The translations under genes and the position numbers were made by a program. 64,000 nucleotides of DNA from Filosporella fistucella (Eukaryota > Ascomycota > Leotiomycetes > Helotiales), in NCBI GenBank assembly GCA_030077755.1, contig JAQJZZ010000011.1:2480001-2544000 (forward strand), given 5' to 3'. Positions 24,710-36,583 of the stretch are shown here, in pieces (the first letter of the stretch is position 1; each line of letters begins with the position of its first letter). The notes beneath the pieces are model-generated. The model made no database searches. It worked only from the letters and a program-made list of their open reading frames with translations, and had not been told where the DNA came from.

Positions 24710-26210
24710 AGCATCGCATTACTTTCCTTTGCATAGCACAGAAAACAGAACATAAAATCATGGGGTGGATATCTGAGTGATATTGATTGATCGGGCCATA
24801 TAGCTGGGATGGGTTGAACAAAATGAAGCGTTGAGCATTGCAGTTTAGCACGAGAAACTTTTAAAATATCTCATTCATACCTATACTTTTCACGACCTCT
24901 TTTTTATCTTTTGATGGTGTTTCCTCCTTGTTTAAGAGCTATTTATACATGTTTTTGAGCAGAGCAAGCATGCAGAGCAGTCATATTTTTGGGATGGTTC
25001 TTACTCCGTTGGTTTTGCACAAGTACAAAGCATTTGCTGGTGCGGTTTGTATCAAAAGTCGGCTCTGTAGGCTGGATCACGGAAAGATGAGAGTGGAAGA
25101 AGGGCATAGTCTAGCTAGCCAACTTTGAATCTGAAATGTGGAAATCTACTAGTTTAAAAGTGAAAGGGTAATGATTGGGCTTTGTAGTGTTTGTGAATTG
25201 CTATGAATGTGTAATTCAGAGCATTAAAGGGGCTTAAATGCAGATGGGTGTCGGGGTAGTGTGTGTTGGTAAACTGTACAGGATTTCAGTAGAGGGTGGG
25301 CGCACAAAGGAGTTTGAGATAAGAGCTATTCGAGATAGCAGTATTTGCAGGAATAAAACTAGGTACTCATAAATAGAGGTATCAAAGAGGGCGCAGTCTA
25401 GCGTCTGCACGTCGTTAGACCTTCAGGAGGAGGCAATAGATCGATATATGGCTTTAGGTATTTCATATATGAGAGGCGATTAAAGCAAGGTAGTAGTAGA
25501 TAGATACCAAGATGAACAAAGATATCGCTCGTGAAAAGTCCACTATTCGGAATAATAACCAAGATAAAGGTCTATTCTATCATTCCTTCATCTCACTTTC
25601 TCACATGCGATACTAAAGTGGAATAGGAACCGACGATTACTCAAATTGGTTCGAAATAGAGCACTGACACGTGATTTTGTTCCTGCGCTTGTAGCATCTT
25701 CTCTAAACCAGAGTCTTAGAATTATCCTTCCCATTTTGATTTGCTCAAGGGCATGTTTGGCTCGCAGTTTTGTGCGGATGTACCTTTTTAAGTGGTTAAC
25801 AAAGTGGTTGCGCAATCACTTTTTACATTGCATAAATTTCTTGAAATTTATTTTTGGTGTATCACTATAAAGTGCGAGCTTTTAGATGTACCTTTGCAAA
25901 ATGCGAGGTTAAGCCAAACGGGCCAACACCTTTTGAAAAGCGATTGCAAGACCTCGCAACTTTGCAAAGTTGTCACTCTATTAATTTGCTGCGCATGTAA
26001 AAGTGCGAGCCTGAGCCAAACAGGCCCTAGAGTACATAGGAAGCAAGCAGCAATAGGCAAGCTAGCTAAGCGTATCCAGGAGGCGCCAAAAATCCCACCT
26101 TTAACGCCAGATGCCAGGTAGCCTACAAAACGGAAATGGGAATTGGAAATATGCGGAATCATCGAGATGCATGATAGCTAGTGGTTGGTATAATGTGCGA
26201 AGTTGGTCGT
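24710..26210. other. Convergent intergenic region carrying a MITE-like repeat
   Basis: This 1.5-kb region separates the 3' ends of the multi-KH gene (+) and HP1 gene (-). No coding frame is credible. The right half is occupied by the repeat at 25749-26027. Confidence 0.6.
25749..26027. mobile_element. MITE-like element with GTTTGGCT inverted ends, apparently nested
   Basis: The left end at 25749-25766 reads GGGCATGTTTGGCTCGCA. Two inverted counterparts follow: 25902-25924 (reverse complement GGCCCGTTTGGCTTAACC...) and 26004-26027 (reverse complement GGGCCTGTTTGGCTCAGG...). All three continue into a CTCGCA motif, so one left and two right ends are present, as expected for a nested or tandemly rearranged copy. 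A 16-bp perfect palindrome (CAACTTTGCAAAGTTG, 25957-25972) lies between the two right ends. There is no transposase frame, and I could not find a clean target-site duplication. The class (hAT or PIF-like) is therefore open. Confidence 0.65.
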
Positions 26211-27280
26211 TCAAGAATCCTCGTTCTTTTTGAAGACGCTTTCAACGTGTTAGCGGAAAAACTAGGAGAGGAAAAGAAGTCTTACAGATGGCTTTCGTAG
26301 AATTTCAACATTTTCTGTGGGCAGCGTTTATACACTTGCGCAAGAGGATGTTGTGATTTGTGCCCGCTCTTCCAAGTCAAATAGACTACCACAGCATTAT
26401 CGCTTCCCTCGCACGCATCAATGTGAACGACTTCTTCCTCCCAGCTTCCAGATGGCGGAAGAAAATCGGCTGCGCTTGCTGGTGGTATAGAGTCTTTAGG
26501 GTGATTTGTGCCTTTTCTACCCCTCTTTGCGCCATTAGTTGCAGCAGGTTCTTCTGCGCCGGTAGCGGCTCTGCCACGTTTCTTGCCCTTCTTGCTCTGT
26601 GCTTGTGCCTTCTTCTCGTGATATGCCTCTAGTATCGCCTCCTTGCCTCCGACCGATGCTAGATACTCATTTAAGATTTTAGACGCGGTCTCCCTAGAAA
26701 ATCATTAGCCAGATACTCCGAGTTAAAATAGGTAAGGATCACAACAGATTCTCTTCAGGCTCCCAAGTTCTGTCGGATTTCTTCTCAAAACCCTCCCATT
26801 TAATCTCAAACCTAAGCTCCCCGGTCTAATTGTAGTTAGTATAATATTGAGCACTGATGACAGGGAAACTCTACCTCTTCGTCGACAAGATGATTCGTAA
26901 TTTTCTCGACGACATATCTACCACATATTAATTGACTGTTTCCTGTATTTCCCACTTTATCACTAACTCGTCTTCACCAATTTCCTCATCATCTTCCTCG
27001 TCGCGGTGCTCCGACTCTACCATCAATTGCTCTTCAGGCTCCTCAACCTTCTCGACGGATGAGGTCTTCGATCTGCCTTTTTTAGCCGGGACGATCCGCT
27101 CGGGGGCAACTGATGATACACTGCCACTCTCTGAGCCTTCATCATCTGAGATTTCTGGAGGAGATGAGCGAACACCCAAAAGAGAAGCTATGCTAGCCAT
27201 CATATCGATTTGGGAAGCTTCAGCGACAATGAAGTCGGAGCTGCAATTGGAATATGGTTGTGCGACTTACGAGGAGGCAT
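26211..27280 (-). CDS. Heterochromatin protein 1 homologue (chromodomain plus chromoshadow domain)
   Basis: The model is complement join(26211..26238, 26286..26693, 26743..26825, 26875..26917, 26968..27217, 27271..27280), 273 aa, with five introns of 47-53 bp. Every phase agrees and the total is a whole number of codons. The first exon is only 10 nt (MPP plus one base); if it is wrong, translation would start at the ATGATG ending at 27203. An acidic Ser/Glu-rich head leads into a chromodomain at about 87-136 (YVVEKI, FEIKWEGF, DRTWEPEENL), then a basic nuclear-type linker (KKGKKRGR, KRGRKG). A chromoshadow domain spans about 212-267 (SWEEEVVHIDACEG, VYLTWKSGHKSQHP, KMLKFYESHLVF). HP1 binds H3K9-methylated chromatin and in fungi supports DNA methylation and silencing. 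Known equivalents are Swi6, HPO and HepA. Confidence 0.95.
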
Positions 27281-29256
27281 ATTGTAAGTAGCAGCGGGAA
27301 GCTGTAGGTGGTTGGTAAGGTTAAATGTGAGAGTCCGATCGTTGGCGCAAAGCACTTGTTTGGCGCAAAGGGAAATTTGGGTGACAAACTCCCAGCAAGA
27401 GGGGTTGTAAAGGCACCTGTATTTGTTGAACCCGATTGATGTTGTTGACGGTACGCAAAGAGGATAGTGTAGATCTTGTCGCGGTCGGAGACGAAGTAAA
27501 CACGAAAGTTCACGCTTCAAGGATTGTGCTAGATGGCAACCTCGTAGCCTCACGTGTGATTTTACGTTGCTTCATATTGTGTCCTGAGGCGGTGACCGAA
27601 TATTCAGGCGCACATATATCCCTACTACGTCATCCTAGTCAATCTCATCTTCGCTGGCATATGAAATCGAACAAGAAGACTTCTAGAACTCGATTTCGTT
27701 GGAGTTTTTGTTGGAGTTCGCCTACACCGGATCTGAAGTATGATAATGAATTGGACGGGACCGCCAAGTGGCACCCCTAAGTTGACCTGTCCCGGTCGAA
27801 CTTGTCGGCCCACCCGGCCTAACCTTTACAATTAGAGTGGTCGCATTTCTCAATTTTCAAGAAGATTCTGTCAAGCTCAGATAGTTGCTTTGAATGCGGG
27901 TTCTAATGCCCAGCTTTTGAGAATTAAATGTCTTTGAGGTTATACTTAGATCTCGAGTTTGGGCTGACTACACCTCAGAGCAGCCACCCTCATCTCAGTA
28001 CTACCTCTGTCATAAGAACGTTAAATCTGTTAGTCTCAAATATATATATTGAGTAATCGGCCTTCTAGCTCTCTAATTAAAGGTTGATTTTATATGTGAG
28101 TACACCTGGTGCGAACTCTGTGTACATATTTCACTTATTCTCCAAATCTTGATTGCACAGGTGGTTTCACTGTAGTGGCTATTGAGGAACCCTTTTGAGT
28201 TGAGGGATTGACGTTTTGGTAGACAGTTACCACTTGGCTTGGGATGTCATGCAAATTTAATTGCGATTGAGACTCCCTCTTTTATCTTGAGTCTAGAAAC
28301 TTGACGATTTAACAAGCAAAAATTTCTGCTAGTAAAGTTTTGTAATCCACTGCAAGTCTCTCATGAAATAGCTAAGAGAAATATTAGGGTCATGGAAAAT
28401 CACATAACTTTCCTCTCAAAACCCTCTACCTAGCATACCAGGAATACACTGATTTGGAAGACTTTGCAACATGCATGAAGGTGAGGCAGCTATGCTATTG
28501 ATCTACTTGGGGAAAACAGCTTCTTTTATCTCTGTCTCTCAGTGTCAGAGTAGGTGCATGCATGTTTTCTACGCTAGAACAAACACTTTTGCCAAATCAA
28601 ACCTGAAAATCCAACCTGCAATTCCAAATTTTACCCTAGTGCCAAGATAACCCTCCCTGCTGGCGTCAACTTTTCAGAGGCCGTACTTGAATTACTCTTT
28701 CACTGCAAAACACTCTGTAGATGGTATAACCCTAGATGGTGACTAAAATAACCTATGAATGCGAAGACTCTAATTAATATACACTCTCATCTTGACGGGA
28801 AGATGAGACGCATTTTAAGCAAATATGTTATCTGACAACTCATCCATGGTTATAAGCAAGCTAAAGCAATCTTGACGTTAACCAGCAATTATCGCTGCTC
28901 ACTTCATCACGTAAGGTGTGCACATATTATCACGTGTGCAGTTTATCACTAACATCCTACCCACTGATAACAGACGAGTTGGAATATAAGTCAGGTCTTA
29001 AAGACATGATCGTGCGATGCATGAATACACGTATAATATTACTCAGAAAGTAGGTTATTATGCGGTGAGATTTAAGCTTACTTTACCAAGGGAAGCTTGT
29101 GAACCGAAAGGTTGGGTGACCTCGCTTCCGGATTACAGGAGAAGCGGACGAGAGTTGCATTTATCCCAATACTCTGTAGAGATACCTCTCAACAAAATTA
29201 CTTCATATTTTTCTCTTATATTCGCCTTTTTTACTACACTTGCAACATATCACAAG
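27281..29256. other. Divergent intergenic region between HP1 and FAD monooxygenase
   Basis: I see no credible gene in 2.0 kb. The sequence is AT-rich from about 27850 to 29000. Frames at 27200-27553 (-) and 27436-27780 (+) lack domains. Promoters of both flanking genes should be here. The frame upstream of 29257 is open back to 29017, but that extension has no family similarity. Confidence 0.5.
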
Positions 29257-30857
29257 ATGTCACCACCGTTCCATGCCCTCATAATTGGAGGCTCCGTGGC
29301 GGGCCTCACTCTTGCCCACATGTTCGAGCGCGCAAACATATCTTACACACTCTTTGAAGCGCGTGATTCTATAGATCCACAACTTGGCGCTTCGATCGTA
29401 ATTATGCCAAATGGAGGGAGAATCATGGATCAGATGGGGTTATATGAAGGGATGAAAGAGACATTCATGACACCCATGGCAAGGAGTTGGCTAAGGAGGC
29501 CGGGTGGGAGTGTGGTTGGTGAAAATGAGTGGCCGAGGCTTGTTGAGGAGCGGTAAGTTATCCATCCCTTGATGCAAATATTATGCGACAGATTCTTTAA
29601 CATTTAAGCTAATAGTCAAGTAGACTAGGATATATCTGTGGCATTTGCGAGAGAAAACAATTTCTGAAATCTCTTTATGATCAATTGAGAGATAAATCCA
29701 GGATACGACTCACTAAAAAAGTTGTCGGGATTGATCATGCGAGGGATTCTGTAATGGTGAAGTGTGAGGATGGATCTGAGTTTATGGGAGACATGGTTAT
29801 TGGAGCCGATGGCATCCACAGTAGGACGAGAAAAGAGATGCAGAGACATGCCGAAGAGACAGGGGAGCCGGGAATGATGACTGCGGATAAAAACTGTGAG
29901 TTTTCCTTAATCAAAGTGGTCAGTCACTTCAGCTGGTCTCTCCAACGTTGAATGCAAGTGCAAGGCAATGTCCAACACTAATCTCCACCAGGCATCACAG
30001 CAGAATATAGCTGCATATTCGGCATATCCAGTGCTCTCCCAGACCGTCTGCAACCAGGTGACACTCACGTCGTGAGCGACATCGACAATTCAACTCTCCT
30101 CTTCGTGGGCAAACACAGTCTTCCACAATGGTTTCTCTTCTCCAAGCTTCCTTCCAAGTCCCAATTTCCCAACATTCCTCGTTTCACACGCTCAGATCTA
30201 AAGTCTCAAACCGACACGTTCGCTGATTTCCATTTCTCAGGGAACGTGACGTTGAAAGATTTAGTAGATAGGACTACGGCTCTGTCTTATTTTCCGCTTG
30301 AAGAAGCCAATCATGAACACTGGACTTATGGGAGAATTGTGTGTGTGGGCGATGCGATTCACAAGATGACCCCGAATTTGGGACAGGGAGGCAATCAGGC
30401 GATTGAGAGTGCGGCGGTGTTGACGAATTGTTTGGTCGAGATGCTTGGGAAAGGTGGGAAGATAGGCGAGAAAGAGTTAGGAGAGACATTGAGGAGATAT
30501 CAAGAAGAGAGGAAGGCGAGGAGTAAGGTATTTGTTAAGATCAGTGGGGCAGTTACGAGGATGGAAGCGTTGGCTACGTTGAAACATACATTGAGATTTC
30601 TGTATATGGAGCCGTTGAGTGGGGAGATGTTGGCTGGTGAGTATATCGGCTCGAATAGCTGCTGCTTGTCAGACTGTTCACTGATTACTGATGATTGTCT
30701 AGATATACAAACCGAGATGTATCATACGGCTCCGTATCTTGAATTTCTCCCTTTGCCACAGAGGACAAAGGACAATGAATTATGGTTGGAGGGGCTGGAA
30801 AGGATCAAGGAGAAGAACAACGTCCCATTTCCTCGTCCTGCAAAGGCTTCACGGTAA
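29257..30857 (+). CDS. FAD-dependent monooxygenase (PHBH fold, PaxM/salicylate-hydroxylase-like)
   Basis: The model is join(29257..29552, 29624..29895, 29992..30636, 30703..30857), 455 aa, with introns of 71, 96 and 66 bp. The start is set by the FAD-binding opening: ALIIGGSVAGLTLAHMFERA (GxGxxG variant) followed by a glutamate (LFEA) for the ribose. The GADG motif (VIGADGIHSRTR) and the second FAD motif (VCVGDAIHKMTPNLGQGGNQ) are present in the expected order. The family hydroxylates or epoxidises aromatic or terpenoid substrates with NAD(P)H. PaxM-type members often carry C-terminal membrane helices, which are absent here. An alternative last splice (gtaagaag at 30853) would change only the final residue. 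No other secondary-metabolism gene is adjacent, so a role in a cluster is not supported. Confidence 0.9.
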
Positions 30858-31188
30858 GAAGATAAATCTATGAAATAGGTCGTGTCTCACATTGTGTGTA
30901 GGCTCTGAACATTTCCACCCCCATGTAATCGCACAGGTCACAAATCCTTGGAGGACATGCGATATTTCCAAGGGGTTTTCTCGGTCATAAAGAATTCGGC
31001 AGAGCGTGTAGAGTGTTCACACAGCCCAGATCGGTCAAGTGAGCTCTGCATAAGCAGAGAAAATATATACTGTAGAGAGCTAGATAATATGTACAACAGA
31101 ATAACATGACCAGTTCCAGCCAAGTCTCGAGTGTGTCAGAGGGCTTCGCCTTTGGTCACGAAGGGCACTTTAACAAAGGCAGGGTTTT
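30858..31188. other. Short convergent intergenic region
   Basis: This 331-bp stretch holds the 3' ends of the FAD monooxygenase (+) and rhamnogalacturonase (-) genes. Nothing else is visible. Confidence 0.6.
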
Positions 31189-32995
31189 CTACCCAAGAAG
31201 CGCACTTACAGGCTTGGCGCCAGGGTAGAACGTCGTTGAGACCTTTGTGGGGACAGGAATGCTTGCCGTGATGGCGAATCCGGCGGTAAGATCATTTGGC
31301 ATGGTAGCAGCTGAGTATCCAGACCTATTCACATTAGCACGAATTCAGCGTCGATATGTTATGCGAATTGACGAGATTGAGAAACTTACGGAGCAGCACT
31401 GATCGTTGAAGTGACGGTAGCGTAACTCGTATGTTTCGTGCCAGTGGCAAGGCATCCACCACTTCCATACGCATTGGAGCATTTCTCATAAATGACCTTT
31501 CCACTGTCGGTCCACATGGCGAAATCTTCGATCGAGAGGCCGGCGCAAGGAACAGCATTTGGGCACAAAATATTAATAGGCGCTCGACTTGCACCATTCG
31601 CTGCAGTACCTTTCCAATTCTTGAAGGAGAGATCCTCGTAAGTGATACCATCGCCTGCAACAGCAGTCATTGAACTCCAGTACGCATTGATGTCAAGAGA
31701 GTAGGCGTTCGCGTGCCCTATAAAATTATTGAAGGAGCAGTTCTTGAGAGAGCCAGATCCGCCATTTGATTTGATCATGAGCATTTGATTGGATCTTTGG
31801 GTGTAGATGTTCGAATATTCAATATTGGAGATTGCTGCAAGAAGATTAGCATGAACACGAAGAACCGAAAGTTACGCGTACCAGTGCCAGCTCCAAGGGA
31901 TCCGATGGCGCATCCACCTGACCAGTTGCAATAAATGTTTTCGACTAGGATGTTGCTGGCAGGGCTCTAACGGATATGTTAGCCACTGACGTGAAGTCTC
32001 TGAGACGGGTCCTTGCCTTCACAGTTACACACTCGTCCTTGTTGGTAACTTCAATGTCGCTATAGGCGAATTAGTATGGGCTTGAGAGGGTAAGATAAAA
32101 GGCGAGCGGCTTCTGGGCTGCTTGGAAGCTCCTCGCCTTCGCTATTGTTGACGAATTCAGGGCAGAATTCGACTCACTGGATATGGATATTTGTCCCCCA
32201 AACATCAACTCCATCCAATCCACCTTCATTTCCGCCTCGAATAACCATATTATAGACTTCTCCGCTATCACAAGTGTCAAGGGTGAAATGAAAAGCCGGC
32301 GCTACATGGCCCGTTAGAAAGAAAAGCATCAAGTCAGGACTACCTACAGTCAACAAGTAGAATGTCATGTACGGAGAAATGCTTAACGTCGTACAGACGA
32401 AGTAGGCGGGCACCGTAGGTTCCAGCTACAGAAGAATCAATATTGACAGCATACGCCAGACGTTCAAAGCTTACACTTATGATATTCATACCCGTAACCT
32501 TGCATTGCCCCTGCAGAAGTACTGCTATACAACTCAAAGTCTGTTGTATGCTCGATGAATATCATATTTCCTGCAGCAGTACTAGGGTGAAAATTTAACG
32601 AGTGCTGCGATTGAGGTATTCTCACTTACCCTGTTCGATAAATAATGCCATCCAGCTTAAATGCCCATGCACTTCCACCGTTCATGGTGACCCAAGTAGA
32701 CATGCCATAATCTCCCGGAGGTATATAAACTGACGATGTGAGTAAGATTGCCCAACCCTCTGGCTCTGGTTTCTACAGTACCTGTTCCACCAGACTTGCA
32801 GGCAGCAAACGCTGATGCCAATGGAGGTCCAATATCCGAAGTTTTGCTTGCCACACCACCATAATTCAACACATTGCATACTTTGGTCGCTTTAGAAGCT
32901 CTTGTAGTAAGTGGACCGACAGTACCTGAAAGCTGTGCAGTGACAAAAGAGGGTAAAAGAAGAGCCGAAACGAATGAAATGACGTTGAACCTCAT
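31189..32995 (-). CDS. Secreted rhamnogalacturonan hydrolase (glycoside hydrolase family 28)
   Basis: The model has nine exons, complement join(31189..31324, 31390..31834, 31882..31966, 32017..32059, 32178..32301, 32348..32425, 32475..32581, 32630..32729, 32782..32995), 443 aa. All phases match. One intron (31967-32016) uses a GC donor (AAG|gcaagg). A signal peptide is clear ([20 protein letters not shown], cleavage before QLSG). The GH28 beta-helix core shows [11 protein letters not shown] and NKDECVTVK with the catalytic acidic residues, then GGCAIGSLG and [11 protein letters not shown]. The GGCAIGSLG segment in place of the polygalacturonase GHG motif, and the opening [16 protein letters not shown], point to rhamnogalacturonase rather than polygalacturonase. 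It should cut the backbone of pectin RG-I outside the cell, fitting a plant-associated or saprotrophic life. Confidence 0.93.
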
Positions 32996-34732
32996 AGTGA
33001 AAATTGAAAGTAGTGAAAGGAATGTAAGTTCAGCGAGTGCTGTGTGAGAAGGAAGTAAATTCAATCAAATCTATGGAGGGCCTACCATTGTATACTCTTT
33101 ATTATAGATCTGGTGGACTAACTGGCCTGGCCGGAGATTCCTTGTTGATGGCCGCAACAATTAAAGGATTTTCGACCACGAAAAGGTGTTTATCGGCACC
33201 GAAGGGGCTCAAAGGGAGTCAATCCCCATATAATTCCTCATTCGCACCAATCGTTGCAGCACCATCCCCATGGATGGCAATCTGTGCCTGTTAAACGATC
33301 GACCGGAATTGGGGAGTCGTAGAGGTGATTTCGTACGTCCGAAACGTTGAATCTCCACATCTCACGGGATATTCATTTCAGTGAGGCTTAGCGTTGGAAA
33401 GCTTAATCCTGTTTCGTTTCATGTATACTGTTCGTCTGATTGACGGAAGGTTACACGCGAAATCGGATGCTTCGACAACGATCTCCGGGTGTCAAGATCT
33501 GATAAGTTTTTAGGTGTCTCATTTCCAGCCAGAGATCTAGAGCAGCTCGGCTTCAAAGAGGTCGCTTCCAGCACACCAAAGCTTCCTAGGCAGGATGGCT
33601 ATTGGCAGACCATGGACTACGTAGTTGTAAATGTATTGTCAAAACTATCTATAAGCAAGTGGGGCGGACCCAAATTCTAAGCATTTCTCAGAGGGTTTCT
33701 TAAGTCCAGGGTCTTAGCACTTGTTTCTCTAACTTATTTTATTCAAATATAACTTGAAGAAATACGATTAATAGGGTGACGAATATTACTCTAAATACTT
33801 TAGGTCGCCGGCTCGCTTTTACGAGGCTATTTAATTGCTTCGGAGGTATAAGGTTCTTTGCTTACCCTATTAAGCTTATTTGTATACCTCGAAAACCTGT
33901 TTGTTCTATCACGCAGATATTTATTCATAAGCAATTCTAGGTAGGAAAAAAATCTAGGGACCCTAAAACCTAATCATTTGCTACTATAGGAGTTGCTAAG
34001 CATTCTGGTGCAAAAACGTAGGGACCGGGAACCTAAGCATTTTTCCGAGGAATGCTTAAAGCCAGGTTGCTTATAGATAGTTTTGACTGTAATTCCAAAA
34101 ATATTGTAATGCATTGAGAATTCAAATACCATCACCTTTGCGCAGAGGAGGATTGGTGAAGCACAAAAATTTCAGTCTATGTGACGACGGACACCATGTT
34201 GATTCAGAGGATGGAGGCTGGAACGGTCACAGGAAAAAATCAAACCCTGTCACCAAGCAACACCTTTAGGAGGCCATAAAACGCGAGAATGCAATACTTT
34301 GCAAATCCCCTACCAAGAGTCTGTCTTTTTGCCGGATCAAGTTTGTGGCCGAAAGTTCTCTGAGAGCCCTTTCGAAGATGATGTGGAACCGATTTTGGCA
34401 GACACACTTTTCGGTGGATATTTGATTAATATCCATTTATTGTATCTTGTTCAGACCTCGAATCTGGTGCTATGATGACTCGACTTCTGCCAAGTCGACA
34501 ACAGTTGAAGACAACAAAATTATATACAGTCACGTGTGAAAGCTTGAGGCGCTAATGCGTTGATGCCTTGCTACCTTATGGAATTTTGGAAGACTTTTTG
34601 GAAACGCGTCGACCGCGTTGAAAAGTTGAAAGCTGTACAACAGCATCTCATCTTTATCTGGAAGCTTTAATCTTGTTCTGTCGATCTTGTTGAGTTAGTT
34701 GGTAGTCTGTGAAGACTACATTTCCACCCAAC
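32996..34732. other. Divergent intergenic region with MITE
   Basis: In 1.7 kb between the rhamnogalacturonase (-) and CCT5 (+) starts there is no credible gene. A TA-flanked MITE-like element occupies 33636-34089. The remaining flanks are the two promoters and leaders. Confidence 0.6.
33636..34089. mobile_element. MITE-like element with 21-bp terminal inverted repeats and TA flanks (Tc1/mariner type)
   Basis: The left end carries GTCAAAACTATCTATAAGCAA (33638-33658). The right end carries its exact reverse complement, ending at 34087. The two outermost bases differ (TT versus CA). Both ends are bordered by a TA dinucleotide (33634-33635 and 34090-34091), the target duplication of Tc1/mariner elements. 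Subterminal blocks with TAAGCATT and a T/C-rich segment are also partly inverted between the two sides. The 454-bp element is AT-rich, has no coding frame and is probably non-autonomous. Assignment to Tc1/mariner is inference from the TA flanks. Confidence 0.75.
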
Positions 34733-36583
34733 ATGGCTATGAGTAAGCCCTCATTTTTGCTTGACCGTCTCCAAAGCTTTAGCTAACCAGATGCTTTTTA
34801 GATATCGACATGTCCCAGGGTATGCGACGCTCCTAGACCCTTGATTGAGTTCGAAACTAATTTGAGTAGCCTCTGTGGTCAAGGACGAGCAAGGCAGACC
34901 TTTCATTGTTGTGCGAGAGTAAGGACATCTGATCTTTAACTGGATCAGCTCTAACAGTATTTCAGCCAAGGCAAAAAGAAGAGAATTCATGGAACAGAAG
35001 CTGTCAAATCACATATCCTTGCCGCAAGAACGGTAGCGAATATTGTCAAAACTTCCCTTGGTCCTCGAGGACTCGATAAAATCCTAATTTCGCCTGATGG
35101 AGATATCACAGTCACAAACGATGGAGCCACAATTTTAGGATCTATGGAAATATCAAACCATGTTGCGAAGCTACTTGTTGAGTTGTCAAAGTCACAGGAC
35201 GATGAGATAGGTGACGGAACAACTGGTGTGGTGGTGCTGGCAGGAGCTTTATTAGAACAGGCAGCAGAACTCATCGACAAGGGAATTCATCCTATTCGGA
35301 TAGCAGATGGTTATGATCAGGCTTGCGACATTGCTGTGGCAGAGTTAGACCGGATCGCGGATGTCATCGAGTTCACCAAAACGGACAAGACAAACCTGTT
35401 CAAGGTAGCAAGGACGAGCTTGGGCAGTAAGATTGTATCGAAAGCTCATGACCAATTTGCCAATATTGCCGTGGATGCCATTCTATCTGTTGCAGATCTT
35501 GAGCGTAAAGATGTCGACTTCGATCTGATCAAGGTAGATGGGAAAGTTGGTGGATCTCTTGAAGATTCATTACTGGTCCAAGGTGTCATTGTCGACAAAG
35601 ATTTCTCCCATCCCCAAATGCCTTCCGAAGTTCGTGACGCCAAAATCGCCATCTTAACTTGTGCATTCGAACCTCCGAAACCTAAGACAAAGCACAAGTT
35701 GGATATCACGACTGTGGAGGAATTCAAGAAGTTACAAAACTACGAAAAGGACAAGTTCGCCGAGATGGTTCAACAGATTAAAGATACTGGTGCGAATCTC
35801 GTTATTTGTCAGTGGGGATTTGATGATGAGGCAAATCACTTGCTATTACAAAACAAACTTCCTGCTGTGAGATGGGTTGGAGGTCCGGAAATTGAGTTAA
35901 TTGCCATTGCTACAAATGGTCGGATCGTACCTAGATTTGAGGATCTGTCAGCTGCAAAGCTTGGCCACGCAGGAATTGTACGAGAAATGGAATTTGGCAC
36001 CACAAGAGAAAAGATGTTGGTAATTGAGGAGTGCGCAAACACCAGAGCCGTCACTGTGTTTGTCCGAGGAAGCAATAAGATGGTTAGTAAACCTAGGTAT
36101 TGATACTGCTGTGGTCTTTTCTAATTTTTATAGATCATCGATGAAGCAAAACGATCGCTCCATGATGCTCTTTGCGTGGTACGAAACCTCGTACGAGACA
36201 ACCGTGTTGTTTATGGTGGAGGAGCCGCCGAGATTGCATGTTCTTTGGCTGTCGAAGATGCTGCAGTCAAATCCCCTGGTCTTGAACAGTATGCTATGCG
36301 AGCATTCGCTGACGCCCTTGACGCTGTTCCAATGGCTCTTGCTGAAAACTCGGGCCTATCTCCAATCGAAACACTTGCCAGCATCAAGAGCAGACAGGTC
36401 ACCGAGAAAAATTCGAGATTAGGTGTTGATTGCATGCAGACTGGCAGTAACGATATGAGAGATGCTTTTGTTATTGACCCATTGATTGGGAAAAGACAAC
36501 AACTCATGTTAGCAACACAACTTTGCCGCATGGTTTTGAAGGTCAATAATGTCATCATAGCAGGCGAAGAGAATGAGTTCTAG
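34733..36583 (+). CDS. CCT5: T-complex protein 1 subunit epsilon (CCT5)
   Basis: The model is join(34733..34742, 34802..34819, 34870..34918, 34966..36082, 36134..36583), 547 aa, with introns of 47-59 bp. The first three exons are tiny (10, 18 and 49 nt) but restore the conserved start [20 protein letters not shown]. Group II chaperonin motifs follow: [22 protein letters not shown] and the ATP-hydrolysis motif GDGTT at 108-112. The equatorial return segment runs [11 protein letters not shown] through LASIKS. The C-terminus is [10 protein letters not shown]. The subunit-specific segments [15 protein letters not shown] and [19 protein letters not shown] identify the epsilon chain. CCT folds actin, tubulin and WD-repeat proteins in the cytosol as a double ring of eight different subunits. 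Confidence 0.97.

Noticed and set aside
29017..29256. In-frame N-terminal extension of the FAD monooxygenase
   Set aside because: The 80 extra codons show no family similarity, and the FAD motif begins within ten residues of the ATG at 29257.
29257..32995. Secondary-metabolite gene cluster around the FAD monooxygenase
   Set aside because: Neighbours are HP1, a pectin hydrolase and CCT5; no synthase, transporter or regulator is nearby.
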